The notes: generated from the letters alone by a model not told the origin. DNA of 64,000 nt from Erythroxylum novogranatense (GCA_029891385.1 CM057228.1:57605783-57669782), one strand, 5' to 3'. Numbered from the stretch's first letter, positions 1 to 13,087 are shown. A program made the numbers and translations.

Positions 1-401
1 AAGCTCTCGATAGAGGCTACAAGTTTCACGTTGATCATTTTCTCGAATTTGACCAAAATCAAAAAAGTCAACTTTTTATCCTAAACGCCAAACTTCCAAG
101 TCAACTTTGACTGATCTTAACTCTCACTCTCGATATCAAAAAATATCAAACTTTATGTCTACGAAAAGCTCTTGACATAAACTACAAGTTTTCATAAGAC
201 AATTTTCTCAAATTTTGCCTCAAACAAAAGTCAACTCTTAAGTCAAACATTCTCTCTCCAAAAATTCAAACTTTCTAAATTCTTCAAATTTTCACACTTT
301 TTCTTTTTAATTCTTGTTTTTCAACTCTAGTTCAATCAACTCATCCCCTTGATCATTCATATTACTAAATTAAAGTGTCACTCAAGGTTCGGGGTCCAAC
401 A
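1..401 (-). mobile_element. 3' LTR (partial) of Tekay-like element 1
   Basis: Reads on the minus strand. The LTR starts TGTTGGACCCC at 401 and runs leftward out of the window. It matches 5179-5579 base for base apart from roughly a dozen substitutions, so it is the start of the second LTR of the element whose other LTR is 1169-5579. A purine tract and the chromovirus-type end GAGGACGAAATTC (minus) abut it at 402-440. The match shows an LTR; the Tekay/Del assignment is inference from that terminal motif and the tRNA-Met primer site. Confidence 0.85.
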
Positions 402-1168
402 TTTCTCCCCTCTTAAAAGAATTTCGTCCTCGAAATTCATATTTACTTAAACTCTAAGTACCTCATCCTTGCATAACTGTCTTTCTAAACAAAGATCATC
501 AAGCATATATTTTTTATTTTTTATTTTTTTATTTTTTTATTTTTTTTTACTCATCATACATATTCTCAATCTCTTCACAATTTTCATTTCCTTAAATCAC
601 ATACCACTCAAATCATATCAAATCACTATAGTCATAACTCATTGTTTCTACACTTATGGACACAAGTCAATGGTCCATTTCTTAAAGAACCCTAATATCG
701 TTCAATCATCATTTAATCTTTATCATCATGACATCTTTCAAATAGTCATACTTTCATCTCAAAGAAGTATAATCAAATCAATTTCATCCAAATGTTATCA
801 TTCAGTTCAAATCTCAATTTTCCATCATCACAAACCTAAAATGCATTAAAGTTCTTAACCCTCATCGAACACTTAATTAGGTCTTCACATAATTCATAAA
901 AATCTATCTCCATGTTCATCTTTCACTCACAAATGGATATATAAAATCAAATCATCCTAATTCCTCATGAACTTCAAATCTCAATTTCATGCACAATTTC
1001 CTAAAATCACTTAACATTCTTATCATCTTCATTTATCAAGCACTTTAGTATACACTTTATCTTTATCACAATCTCACAAATTCAATCTTATGCTTGAACA
1101 CTCTTATACAAATCAGTTAGACACAAACGCCCAAGTACGATCATAATACTGGGCTCTGATACCATCAA
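402..1168 (-). mobile_element. Interior of Tekay-like element 1 (non-coding)
   Basis: Only 767 bases lie between the two LTRs. In minus orientation the interior begins with a primer-binding site (1151-1164) and ends with GAGGACGAAATTC and the polypurine tract AAGAGGGGAGAAA (402-414) directly before the 3' LTR. I see no gag, protease, RT or integrase motif. The open frame at 469-849 is low-complexity Phe/Leu/Ile-rich sequence from T-rich DNA and is not called as a gene. The element is therefore non-autonomous, with LTRs almost six times longer than its interior. Confidence 0.8.
1151..1164 (-). other. Primer-binding site, initiator tRNA-Met type (element 1)
   Basis: On the minus strand this reads TGGTATCAGAGCCC, the standard plant retrotransposon PBS complementary to the 3' end of initiator tRNA-Met. 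It lies four bases after the end (...CCCAACA) of the 5' LTR at 1169, which fixes both LTR edge and orientation. Confidence 0.9.
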
Positions 1169-4100
1169 TGTTGGGACTCGATCTAGGAACCGGATCCCAA
1201 CCGGAAAATGTAGCGAAAGAGCGGAAACAAACACAAATCGAAGGCTCGGCACCGAAGGCGAAGCGAACCGAAAGGTATAAAACGGAAGCAAAGCGAAAAT
1301 TGAAAGAAGCAAATCGGAATAGTCAATAGTAACAAATAATAAGGCAATTCAATTACAGAGCTAAGCGCAAACAAATCCAACATCCGGAAATAAAGAACAG
1401 AGAAAACCGAACGAAGGAAGCGGACGGATGGAAACGAAAATTTCGGATCGAAAACAAAATGCGAAAGCCAATAGCGAAAACGAATTAAACGAACAGATTT
1501 CGAAAGTCGAATTCGGAATCAATTCGTACCAAAACAAATCGAAGTCGTATAGAACCTAACGAATAGATTTCAAAGCGAAACGAAATCAAGTAGAACAGAT
1601 CCGACATCCGAGCACAAAAATCAAAGCAAACGATCAAATGAACATAATTGCGTTGGAATTCCTTAGACTCAAACTATCCCGAAATCCGGTATTTTTTTTT
1701 CTTTTCTTTTATATTCCATCTCTTATGACCATTTTTACTCAAACCCATACAAAGCAATATTTATCAATTTCATCATCCCACTCAAATTATAACAAAGATC
1801 TTTACATTTATACCAATCTCATAAATCCATCTTTCATATATCTAAATCTTATTTTTCTTCATTTTCACTTTATTTTCTAACGAAATTTCGGCAGCATAAC
1901 GGCTGCATTTATCCTAACCCAAAACCTGCAAAGGTAAATAACCACTTCTATAATCCCAAACAGATCTCAGAATCATCGAACACTCCCGTCCGGAATCCAA
2001 ACACCAGCAAAATGCAAACCTAAATCTAACACTTCCATAAATCTCAATATACATTCATAACGCAATTTAATATCCAAAACTCATTCACATTTATTCTTAT
2101 ACCAGATACAATGCTTTAATTCAATCTAAACACAACCCAATCATTTATGTACATACACCATACTCATCTTTCTACGCAAATCTACTTATCCAAACTTATC
2201 TAACTCATATACACATCAACTCACGAATCCAAATGATACAAAATCAAACCAAATGTCTTGACATACTTTCATCCGATCTCCTGCTCGAAACCTGGAGATG
2301 GGGATGAAAGGGGGGGTGAGCTACACAGCTCCGTGGATAACACATTTATAAACTGATAAATAAGCTGAAATCATTTTTAATAATCTTTTTGCCAAAAAGG
2401 ACGAATTTTTCAAACTTTATAATTTTTTAATTTTTTTTTTCAAACTTTTCATAGTAATCTTACTTTTTCTTATTTTTCAAACATTCTCGAATTTTCATAA
2501 ATATGAATGCAACATTCAGAAACAAAATTGAAAACACATAACATATCATAATGGTCTGGTTCGGTCCAAACAGAACGTACTGCACATTCCCGCATAGCGG
2601 TCTTGTGCAGTCGTGAACAGAACGTACTACACTTTCCCGCAAAGCGGTTCAGTGTAGTCGTGAAAGGAGTCCGAAATCGGAGCTCCGTGCCACTAGCGGG
2701 CAGCCGGGCGAAGGCTATACACATAGAGACAAAGCACTGACTCACAAAGGACCTTACCAAACCCATATTGCACATAAACGAAAATGAAGTTCAATTACCC
2801 GAAGGCATTTTTCAAAAATCTTGCTTTGTCACACAGTCACATAATACACACAATTCAAATAAGTCAATCCATTCAATCAATTCAACAATTTGCATATTTA
2901 TCAATGCATACACAACAAATGAATTTTCGAAATTTCTATCGATTTATATATCATTTGAAACAATGAATTTAAACTTGTAATAATTTTTCGAAATCATTCA
3001 CAAAATCATAATTTCAAACATTAATCATCTTTATTTCAAATATTTACAAAACAATAATCTATCAAAATCCAATTTTGCTCTCTTTATTTTTTCAAATTGC
3101 TTTCTTTAATTTTTCAAAATTCACATATAGCTTACAAATCAAAATATAAATATGCTACCCCTTATTTTCATGCAAGCAACTTGTCCAATGCTTCAATTTG
3201 ACTTTGCTTCTCTCTCTTCCAATTTAACAAAACCTAAACCATAATCATCCAAATTCACATCATAAATAGCATAATTTTCAAAATTAACTTAGGAATTCAC
3301 CAATTTACCATAATTCCAAGCTATTTCAATCTCCAATTTTGAAAATCCCCAATTTTCAAAATTGGCCTAAACCAATACACCCAAATTCAATCTCATAAAA
3401 CATAAATTCTTCACAATTGATTTCACATTTCATCAATTCCTACTCTTAATTATGATTCTACACCATTAATTCACAAAACCCCAATAATTCACAAAAACCC
3501 CAAATTTCTAATTTGGCCTAAACTCAAATTTACAATTTTCAAATTAAACTTCACCTAAAACATAAACATCAAAATTAACTTAGGATATCTCAAATTCATC
3601 ACTAGTTCAAACTATCTACAACATCAATTTGAAAACCCCAACTTTCAAAATTTAACATAAACTCCATTTCATCCTAATCCAAAATTAAGCATAATCATAG
3701 CCTAATCTCTTCAATTAATCATAGGAAACTTCAATTCATAATCATATTAAACTAAATCAACCAATAAACTCATCAAAATTCAAACATAAAATTTTCTCTC
3801 TTACCTTCTCTCTAAGTTTCAAATTCTTGGAAGCTATGGAACTTTCACCTTCTTTCATCCTCTTTCCCCCTTGAAAAACAAACGAAAATGGCTGAAAAAC
3901 CCAAGGAAAAATCGCAACTTCCACCTTTCCTCCTTCTCCTCCATAACCGATTGCTTCATCTCCTTCTTCTCTCTTCTTCTACGTTTCTTCTCTTCTCTTT
4001 TTCTCTCTTATTTTGTTCTAATTTTTCCAGACAATTCGTGTCTTTCTTTGGCTTAAAACGACATCCACTTTGGTGTTTCATTAATGGGTGGCCAATTACC

Positions 4101-5579
4101 CAATTGCCCCTCCATTTGAGCAATATTTCACCATTGCCCCTGCACAGGATTTTGAAAAACTGATACATTGCAACCTGAATTCGAGCAACTAAAAGAAATA
4201 ATTTGAACAAACTTTCTTCTTGAAACTTTTTCCTCTCCATCTTACGAATCTAACGTCACTGACGGCGCTCAATTCGGATCTTAAAAAAAGAAGTTATGGC
4301 CGAATTACTAACTGACCTGCACAAAATCCGAAACTGAACTTTAACATAACTTCAGTCCAGAATTTGACAATCGTAGGGATGAAATTAAATTTTGATCCCT
4401 TCACATGATTTGTAGCCCTATATCTTAAATTTATTTTCCCTCAAGAATCACCTCAATCGGAGTAGTATAACTACCAAAAATCGCAAAGTACTGAACCATG
4501 TTCAGAAAATTATCCCACTTATAACCTATAACCCATCTCTTATTTTGGTTCAATAAATCTCTTTCCATTTAATCTCCTAAAAATCATAATTCTTCATAAA
4601 AATGACGTAATTGTCTTAAGAATCCAACGCTTCAAGAATCAAATCAATCGGATGTCGGACGAAAGATTTATAACAAAAGATTGCAAAAGGGTCGGAGTTC
4701 AAGAAAAAGTTACAAAACCTTAAATACCCACTTATAACTGAATTTTTCAAAAATCATATCTCTTAATTCCGAACTCAGAATTTGACGAATTTGGTGTCTA
4801 TGGAAAGGTAAAAGGAAGCTCTACAACTTCCCTGAAGAACAGAAAAATCCAATTGGCTTCCAAAAAAGTCAAATTTCCACTCAAAGATTCTGTCGTAATC
4901 AGCTTTTCCTAAACAACTTCTAAATTTTAATCGCTCATAACTCCTTGCCCCGATCTCGAAAAATTACATACTTTATGGCGTCGGAAAGATCGAAATACAA
5001 GCTCCAACTTTCATTAAGACCACTTATTCCAATTCAAACTAAATCCATACGACAAGTGGCCTCGAAGTATAGCACATGCAAATCTATACTTAATAACATT
5101 TTCAAAACAAAGCATATATTCTGAAAATCATATCTCCCAATCCCGACATCGAAAAATAGCAAACTTTATGTCCACGAAAAGCTCTCGACAGAGGCTACAA
5201 GTTTCACGTTGATCATTTTCTCGAATTTGACCTAAATCAAAAAAGTCAACTTTTTATCCTAAACGCCAAACTTCCAAACCAACTTTGACTGATCATAACT
5301 CTCACTCCCGATATCGAAAAATATCAAACTTTATGTCTACGAAAAGCTCTTGACATAAACTACAAGTTTCCAGAAGACAATTTTCTCAAATTTTGCCTCA
5401 AACAAAAGTCAACTCTTAAGTCAAATATTCTCTCTCCAAAAATTCAAACTTTCTAAATTCTTCAAATTTTCACACTTTTTCTTTTTAATTCTTTTTTTTC
5501 AACTCTAGTTCAATCAACTCATCCCCTTGATCATTCATATTACTAAATTAAAGTGTCACTCAAGGTTCGGGGTCCAACA
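1169..5579 (-). mobile_element. 5' LTR of Tekay-like element 1, 4.4 kb
   Basis: Bounded in minus orientation by TGTTGGACCCC at 5579 and CCCAACA at 1169, next to the PBS. Length 4,411 bases. It contains features seen in the other Tekay-type LTRs here: a GC-rich box (2696-2720), a short inverted repeat GAGCT...AGCTC near 2320, and several diverged copies of a ~100-190-base module (about 4740-4850, 4920-5030, 5127-5240, 5290-5400) with the core GGAAAG / CTACAA-CTTTCAT. The base following the LTR begins the sequence TAGTA (5580-5584), the probable target duplication; its partner lies outside the window. Short frames inside (1638-1880, 3871-4163 and similar) have no recognisable domain. Confidence 0.85.
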
Positions 5580-6233
5580 TAGTACACGCAAACCTTCCCT
5601 TAAGATCATTTTCTAAAAACAAGTGAAATAACCTTATCCTCGGAAAATCATAACTCTCAATCCCGACATCAAAAAATAGCATACTTTATGTCGACAGAAA
5701 GCTTTCAACAAACACTACAAGTCTCAAGAAGATCATTTTCTCAAATTTGGCCTAAATTAAAGAGTCAACTCTCATTCTCAAAAAGTCAAACTTTCCTTAA
5801 TTCTATAAATTTTCACACTTTTTCTCCCGATATCAAAAAATTTCATTCTTTATAGCGACAGAAAGCTTTCAACAAAAGCTACAATTTTCATGAAGAGCAT
5901 TTTCTCAAATTCTAACCAAATCAAAAAGTCATCTCTCTACTCCAAAAAATCAAACTATCTAAATTCTCCAAAATTTAACACTTCACTAAATCATTTTTTT
6001 TTTTGCTTTTCAATTCCATTCAAAACAATTTATTCAATTCCAATTCCATATAACTCAAAACACCATTTTAGGCTATTATGAATCATAACCATCACTAACA
6101 AAGGTTTACACACATTTTTCCTATCGTAATCTCATAAAACCATTCACATTCTCACAAGACTAATTCACCATTAATTTCTCTTTTTGTGTCAAATTTTTAA
6201 CTCACAAATCTAAAACAAGTTCGGGGTCCAACA
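5580..6233 (-). mobile_element. Older Tekay-like LTR fragment, target of element 1
   Basis: Ends on the right with GGGGTCCAACA at 6233, the same LTR terminus as element 1. Its left part (from 5585) aligns with the element 1 LTR from about 5065 onward (both carry AG-ACA-GCAAA, then the same modules), but with many more differences. The simplest reading is that element 1 inserted into a related, older LTR whose remainder lies left of the window. The bases TGTTG (6234-6238) may be the target duplication of that older insertion. Confidence 0.7.
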
Positions 6234-6945
6234 TGTTGAATGAAGATGAAAGGAATTTCTATGAACCCTTGAGATATGCTGCCACAAAACCATACCCTAC
6301 AAAAATGACCAGTCAACCCTACACTATTTACCCTATTATAGAACATACGGTGATAAGGGTTGTACCAGACCTTCAACCAAGATATCGCATGGATGTTAAT
6401 AAGGGGAAGAAGTTATACCCAGAAGGGGTAATTGATGATCTGTCTGCAAATCAGATTGCAGAAGAAGTGTGAAGAATAGATGAAGCATGCACTTCAAAGA
6501 AGACGTTTACAGGAGCTAGTTGTAGTGCAACAACTAAAGATGAACAATGTCCAGTAGGGGGAAGCTTTTTAAAGGGACGTTCACCGAATCCCTTGTGTAG
6601 ACAATAGTGCGTATTAGGCCACTATCTAATACACTGTCAATTAAAGAAGAAGCCCTACCCTTGCATGGAAGACAAGTGTTAATGCTACCTATTCCTTTTG
6701 ACTTAGACCTTCCTGAACCCAACCTATAGGTTCAACCTCCTACCTTTGAGATTTTTGAAGACTATGTTCCATCTTCAGACACATATGTTACAACAATTGC
6801 CTTTGAAGAAGAACACCCGGAGAATGATGATCGACCAACATCTTCTTTTGACTTGCAAGCAGAGGTAATGCACCTACGTAGAGAAGTCAAGGAATTGAAG
6901 GATATGGTGAAAGAATTGTTGAAACATCATCGGTCGTAATCATTT
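6234..6945 (+). pseudogene. Unidentified retroelement coding remnant (possible Sirevirus-type downstream ORF)
   Basis: An open frame runs from ~6233 to the stop at 6472. It includes a stretch around residues 24-60 rich in Pro/Tyr/Ile, then a basic segment (NKGKKLYPEG). After further stops and a frameshift, a coherent frame resumes at about 6640-6940. That part is acidic and Pro-rich, ending in a heptad-like coiled coil (LRREVKELKDMVKELL) and a stop at 6937-6939. It sits just upstream of a purine tract (6960-6971) and the copia 3' LTR, where Sireviruses keep an env-like ORF. I do not recognise the protein; the Sirevirus link rests on position and the C-terminal coiled coil only. The 5' part was lost to the LTR insertion at 6233. 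Confidence 0.4.
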
Positions 6946-7148
6946 TTTATTATAACAAATAGGGGGAGAAGAGAATGGAGAGCAGAAATCAACGGCGGTG
7001 AACGAAGGAGATGAATTTTTGAAGAAGAAAGAAAAAGATAGGGGGAGGAAGAATAAGCAGAACATGAAAAAGTCAGACGAAGACAGTATGAAGATATGTT
7101 TTTCACCTTCATCATATAATTATTTGTTATCATCAAAAAGGCGGAGAT
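6946..7148 (+). mobile_element. 3' untranslated interior and polypurine tracts of copia element
   Basis: Two purine tracts lie before the LTR: AATAGGGGGAGAAGAG at 6958-6973, and CATCAAAAAGGCGGAGAT ending at 7148. The latter closely resembles the common Ty1/copia polypurine tract that ends GGGGGAGAT directly before TGTT. Purine-rich sequence connects them. More than one PPT-like tract before the 3' LTR is typical of Sireviruses; the assignment is an inference. Confidence 0.6.
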
Positions 7149-8176
7149 TGTTAAGTCAAAATGACTTTACATTAATGATTTTGATGAAGTACAAATAATG
7201 GGAGATGAAAAGCAGACGGAAGAATGAAAAGCAGACGAAGATTAAAAAAACAGAAGGAAGATTGAAAAGCAGACGATAGATGAAAAGTAGACGGAGATAG
7301 AAAAACAGACGAAAGAAGAAAAGCAGATGGAGATAGAAAAATAAACGAAAGAAGAAAAGCAGACGGAAGATAGAAAAGCAGACGATAGTTGAAAAGCAGA
7401 TGATAGATGAAAAGCAGACGGAGATTGAAAAACAGATGGAAGATTGAAAAGAAGAAGGAAGCAAAAGCAGACAGAAGCAAAAGCAGATGGAAGCAAATCA
7501 AGAGTTAGTTTGAGTTAGTTACAGAACTCAACTGAATAATCATTTCTTTCAAGATTCAAGAAGCAATTACAGATGAAGCCTCTAAATATGAGTCGAATTC
7601 GAAGATTACAAAGTTACACACACAACACAAAAAGTTACAAACACATACATTACATACATACGTGAACGTTACAAAGATTACTTGAGAGTTTATTGTGCAA
7701 ATAGCTGGAGATATGTTACTGTAACGAAGCTCAAACATCTTTCTGTAAGAAAGTAGTACAGATAGCCTACAGAGGCTAAGAGTAAAAGAATACTGACTGT
7801 AAAGAGACCTAAAAAGGCTCAAAAAGAAAGAATACTTGCAAAGTTGTTGAGAGATAGTGAAATCTTAGAAAGACATCTGAGGACTGGATGTAGACCACGG
7901 TTTGGGGTGAACCAGTATAAAAATTACTGTGTCAACTTCTCTCTATCCTTATCTCTCTCATCATTCAAAGTTTCGTTTTTACTTAATTTTCAAACAAGTT
8001 TTCGAAGAATACGATTAACTTTGATTTGCAGTAGTTCTTGTGAAAAGAATATGTTTTTCTTTTGACAAAACAATTTTGAAGATTGTTCAAAAAGGGGAAA
8101 TACACAATTCAACCCCCCCTTCTTGTGCATTTATACATCGTATAATAAGCATTGTAATAACGTGTGATTCACTTCA
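7149..8176 (+). mobile_element. 3' LTR of Ty1/copia-type element
   Basis: Starts TGTTAAGTCA directly after a copia-type PPT and ends ...GATTCACTTCA. The same LTR recurs at 34562-35566: both share the start, a purine-rich tandem array, a TATA-like region, the pyrimidine run AATTCAACCCCCCCTTCT, and the last ~20 bases. The 3' flank ATCAT (8177-8181) is the candidate target duplication. Its partner and the 5' part of the element are not in the window. Here the LTR sits in the protease start of Athila element A. Confidence 0.85.
7200..7500 (+). repeat. Purine-rich minisatellite in copia LTR (U3)
   Basis: About 16-20 imperfect copies of a 12-18-base unit related to GAAAAGCAGACGGAAGAT, almost free of pyrimidines apart from the invariant CAGAC/CAGAT core. 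A diverged array of the same unit (AAACAGACGAAG, ACGCAGAC) fills the equivalent part of the second LTR copy at about 34615-34920. The position is upstream of the TATA-like region. An enhancer role is inference only. Confidence 0.85.
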
Positions 8177-8794
8177 ATCATATGAATTAATTCCCTTTTT
8201 AATTAAAAATGTTATTAAAACAAGGGATAATAAAACTCCCTAAATTATCAAGTAACTTAAACAATTTTTCTTTGAGGAACTAGGAACCCTCTAGACTTAA
8301 GGTGACTATCAATGATTGATCGGTAGTTTCCTTATATGGTTCCTACTCCAGTTCTTCCTCAACTACCTTTATCCACTCTTCAATTTTCTCCTGCCACTTC
8401 TCTACTTCCTCTTCTTGGATAGATGTTTCTTCGTCTTCTTCTTCTAAAAGCTCTTCTTGGAATGTCAATCCATTCATTAGGCTAACCCTTGTCTTTTCTT
8501 CATTCTTCTTCGTTAATAGGCTCTTTTCTTCACTCTGTTTAAGATATTTAGGTGAAGAAAATCTTACTTTTTATGCTTAATATATTTAAGTAAAGAAAAT
8601 ATTTCATTGAATTCACATCAGCTAGTTTTCATTCCAACTAGGAGTTCCATTATTTTGGGTATAATACTCTCTTCCTCTTTTTGTTCTTCTTCTTCTTCTG
8701 CTTCTTCTTCTGGGAGATCATTTCTACACCTAAGGGTGATTGCCATTCCATATTCTTTAGGATCTGTTTCAATAGGAATAAGCAAACTCTCTTA
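8177..8794 (-). pseudogene. Athila element A: gag C-terminus and protease start (left part)
   Basis: Read from 8791 leftward, the frame gives the Athila gag tail motif (IETDPKEY-GMAITLR, matching the usual K.ITLRSG block), a Glu-rich segment (EEEAEEEEQKEEE), a further acidic region (about 8340-8460), and the protease lead-in NLGSFIIPC near 8230, after which the copia LTR interrupts. Stops are present (near 8600 and 8330). The other half of gag is at 32781-33217. Removing 8795-32777 and one TTA joins the two halves without a frame change. The whole is decayed and non-functional. Confidence 0.75.
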
Positions 8795-8956
8795 CAGTCT
8801 GTTTGGTTTAAGGAATGGAATAGAATAGTTATTCTTAGGAATAGAAAAGATGAGGAATAGAATAGAATATGTATTACTTTGTTTGGTTTATTACTGAAGA
8901 ATTTCTATGCCAGTGTTTGGTTTGAAAATATGAACTTGGAATAACAAAGGAATAAC

Positions 8957-8984
<28 letters not shown>
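8795..8984. mobile_element. Left TIR and sub-terminal region of the TIR transposon
   Basis: Carries CAGTCTGTTTGGTTT, repeated GGAATAG words, a second TTTGGTTTATTAC (about 8881-8893) and a third TTTGGTTTG at about 8917. Repeated short words near the ends are typical of transposase-binding regions of TIR transposons. No coding potential other than the last codons of the captured frame (8957-8984). Confidence 0.65.
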
Positions 8985-9952
<968 letters not shown>

Positions 9953-9957
9953 GATGC

Positions 9958-12900
9958 TGTTGGTCCCCGATTTCAGAACCCAACTTTTGCTCTAAATATC
10001 ATAAGACGTGAGTGTGTGTATTATCTTGTAGGGTTGTTCCAAAGAACCCTCATTAGCCATCGTCCCACATGGGTGGCTTGCCCACACAAGTCAATCATCA
10101 AAAATGAACTCATTTCTCCTATTTTTGAATAGATTTTGGGAAACTTTCAACTAGAATTTCAATTTGACTTCTTCAAAACAATTGTTTCCCATTGTCTTAA
10201 GTTTCTAATGACACCAAAATCATGCAATTTGGAACATAAATTTGAAAGTATTAGCCCGAACATTTCCAGGCTTCTACTAAACTAAAACTATACACTACGC
10301 TCAAATTCCTTCCAAAAATTGGAAATCTTAGAGGTAGAATAAAAATTTACTCTCTTCATAATATATGTACCTATATGTGTCTAGTTTATTTATAAATAAG
10401 AATCATATCATTTGGATCTCTATAGTTCAAGATATCACTAAAATACTGAAGCATGTTTAGTGAAAAAAATCCAACTCATACTCTTCCAACCGATCCCCTT
10501 ATTTTGATTTAATCCAAAATTTTCAAATTAATTTCAAAAGCTTTCAATCATTTATGGAGAGATAGAGGAATGTATTAGGGATCCAACGCTTCAAATATCA
10601 GGTCAATCAGAGGTTGGACGAAAAAGTTATGATCAAAAGAGTAAAACATGTTCAACTAGAAGAGGAAACCAACGGGTCGCGATCTCGACATGGAGCACGG
10701 CCGCAAAAGTCGCAATCGTGCTTAAGCACGATCATGACTTTTTGTGCTTCTCCTCTTGCTATTTATTCTTCCGACATCTTAACTTCTAAATCTCATATCT
10801 TTTGACCTAGAACTCCAACTTTTTCAAATTTGTTACCAATGGAAAGCTAAAAGGAAGTTATACAACTTCTATGAAGAACTTTAAGACAATTTCTACCTCT
10901 ATAAGGGTCTAAATTTCACATCAATGTGGCTGTCCGAAAATGTCATCCCAAACAACATCTCAAACTCCTAAAAATCACATCTTTCAACTCCCATATCCAA
11001 AAATGGTATACTATATATCGTTGGAAAGATCGAAAGACAAGCTACAACTTTCATCAAGAACACTTTATCTAATTACACCTAAATTAGTCCAACTTTCTTT
11101 TGGAAATCAGAACACACATTTACCCTCATGAAAAACTTGAGAATTATCCCAAATTCACTTCCACTATTGCAATATCATTCATAACGATTTCAACTATCAA
11201 TACTATTCCATTAAACTCTCTAATATCTACTCATTTCATTTATCACTTGTATTCGATTCTCATCTTCAACAAAATCCTATCTTTCATTTCCATAATGACT
11301 CACTTATGTAAATATATATACCAACCCTTTTTACTCAACATTCTTCATCATCATCCATATACAAATTCATATTCCATGTCCATACACAAATCCATATTTC
11401 AATAACATCATAAGATAAATGTTTACAAAACTTTAATGACATTCCAAGTCGTATTACATCATCAATATCAAAAAATTGAAATACAACAAAAGATACAAAA
11501 TCCCATAATTCTTGACATACGTCCGAAGTCTTGTTTTTACAACAATCTAACTTAAAATACAAAAATATGCATAATCGAACGAATGTCTTGACTCTCTTTC
11601 ACCCGATCTCTTTTTCATCTCCTGGAGATGGGAGTGAAAGGGGGTGAGCTTGAAAGCTCGTGGGTAATAGTTTATAACTGAAAAATTAAGCAAAATCTTT
11701 GAAATGTTCATTTTCCAAATACAAAGTTCTTATTAAATTCATCAAAGTATCATTGTCAATTTCATAACCAAAATTCACAAATTTTAAATCAAGAATGCAT
11801 CAAACTAGTCAACATATCATAAACACATAAGCGCATCATAATGGTTTGGAAGGTCCAAAACAAAACATACTACACATTTACCATAAGGGTCCTGTGTAAC
11901 AGTGAACAGAACGTACTATTGCAATCCCACAAAATAGTCTTGCGTAGCCGTGAACTTATGCGAGTTCGCAAGGGAGCTCCATGCCACTAGCAGGCAGGCG
12001 GGAGAAGTCTTTTTAATCAAATGCACTTGACATACTTAAGGGACCAAACCAAACCCACATAACATGTATTTCATAACTTGTAAACTTATTGCCCAAAATG
12101 GCACATTTTCGAAACTTGATTTTCATGAACATGAGATATTTCGAAAACTATTTCTAAAAACATGATTTCATAAACATGTATCTTTTTAAAAGAATCATTT
12201 TCAATGTCTTTTCACAAATCATAACCCCAATTCACCTATCAAACATATAGCAAATTCTCAATTCATTCAAAAAGCACCAAATGCAACATTTATGATGCAA
12301 TTTAAAAACATTAAACTTCCTTGATTCAAAGAAAGCATTTGTTGGCTTATTAATTCTATTATAAACATATACCCACCTTGATTTCCTTTCTTGAAACTTT
12401 GCTTAAAATGCCCTTACTCTTGCTCCTCTTGCCTCCTTTGATTTCCTTTGTCAAAGACAAAAATTCTCATATCAATAGGGATTCAAATTGGAGAACCCAC
12501 AAGACATATTCACATAAATTGATCCTAGAATCCTTAAACCCATATGTTTCTTAAGCTATATGAATCGAAACCCTTTCAAAAATCCAAAGATTAAAATTCA
12601 ACTTACCTTGAATCTTCACCAAATGAAGAGTTTGTTGGCTCAAATGGAAGCTCTCATCATCTTCTACCTTTTTCCCTTCCTGAATAACTTCAAAATCACT
12701 CTTAAGTACCAAGAAAAATCAAAACCTAGCTTTTCTTGTTTCTTTCCTCTCAAAACAAAAACTCTCTCCTTCTTTCCTTCTAATTTTTGTTTTTTGCTTC
12801 TTCACATCCAAGCCTATCTTTTATCTTCTCCTATTTACTCTTTAATGAGCCTAAAAAGTCCATTATACCCTTCCTTATATGCCTTGTATCTTTTATCCTT

Positions 12901-13087
12901 AAGTGGTCTTCTAAAAATGCCCTTCAAGCAATCTTACTACCTTAACACTTTAATTCAATTTATCAATGTCACATAATCTTGCTAACATTACCATAATAAT
13001 AACTCCCAAAATAATTAAATCCATCAGAACCTCAAAATTCATTTAAATCATGCTTAACTAGAGAGAAAAAATATATGGTGGCCAACA
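9958..13087 (-). mobile_element. 3' LTR of outer Tekay element, 3.1 kb
   Basis: Minus-strand start TGTTGGCCACC at 13087, directly after the PPT AAGAGGGGGAGAAA (13088-13101); end ...GGGACCAACA at 9958. It aligns along its length with 27448-30556 at a glance above 90%. It contains the perfect palindrome ATCGTGCTTAAGCACGAT (10715-10732), the iterated GGAAAG/CTACAACTTTCAT modules (10795-11060), and the GC-rich box at 11989-12010. Frames at 11100-11405 and 12560-12976 have equivalents in the other LTR and show no domain; they are not called. Confidence 0.85.

Noticed and set aside
469..849. 126-residue frame in the interior of element 1
   Set aside because: Composition is driven by T-rich DNA; no motif; opposite strand to the element.
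7156..7501. Minus-strand frames rich in Phe/Ser/Leu over the copia array
   Set aside because: Translation of the purine-rich minisatellite; all three frames are open because of the repeat.
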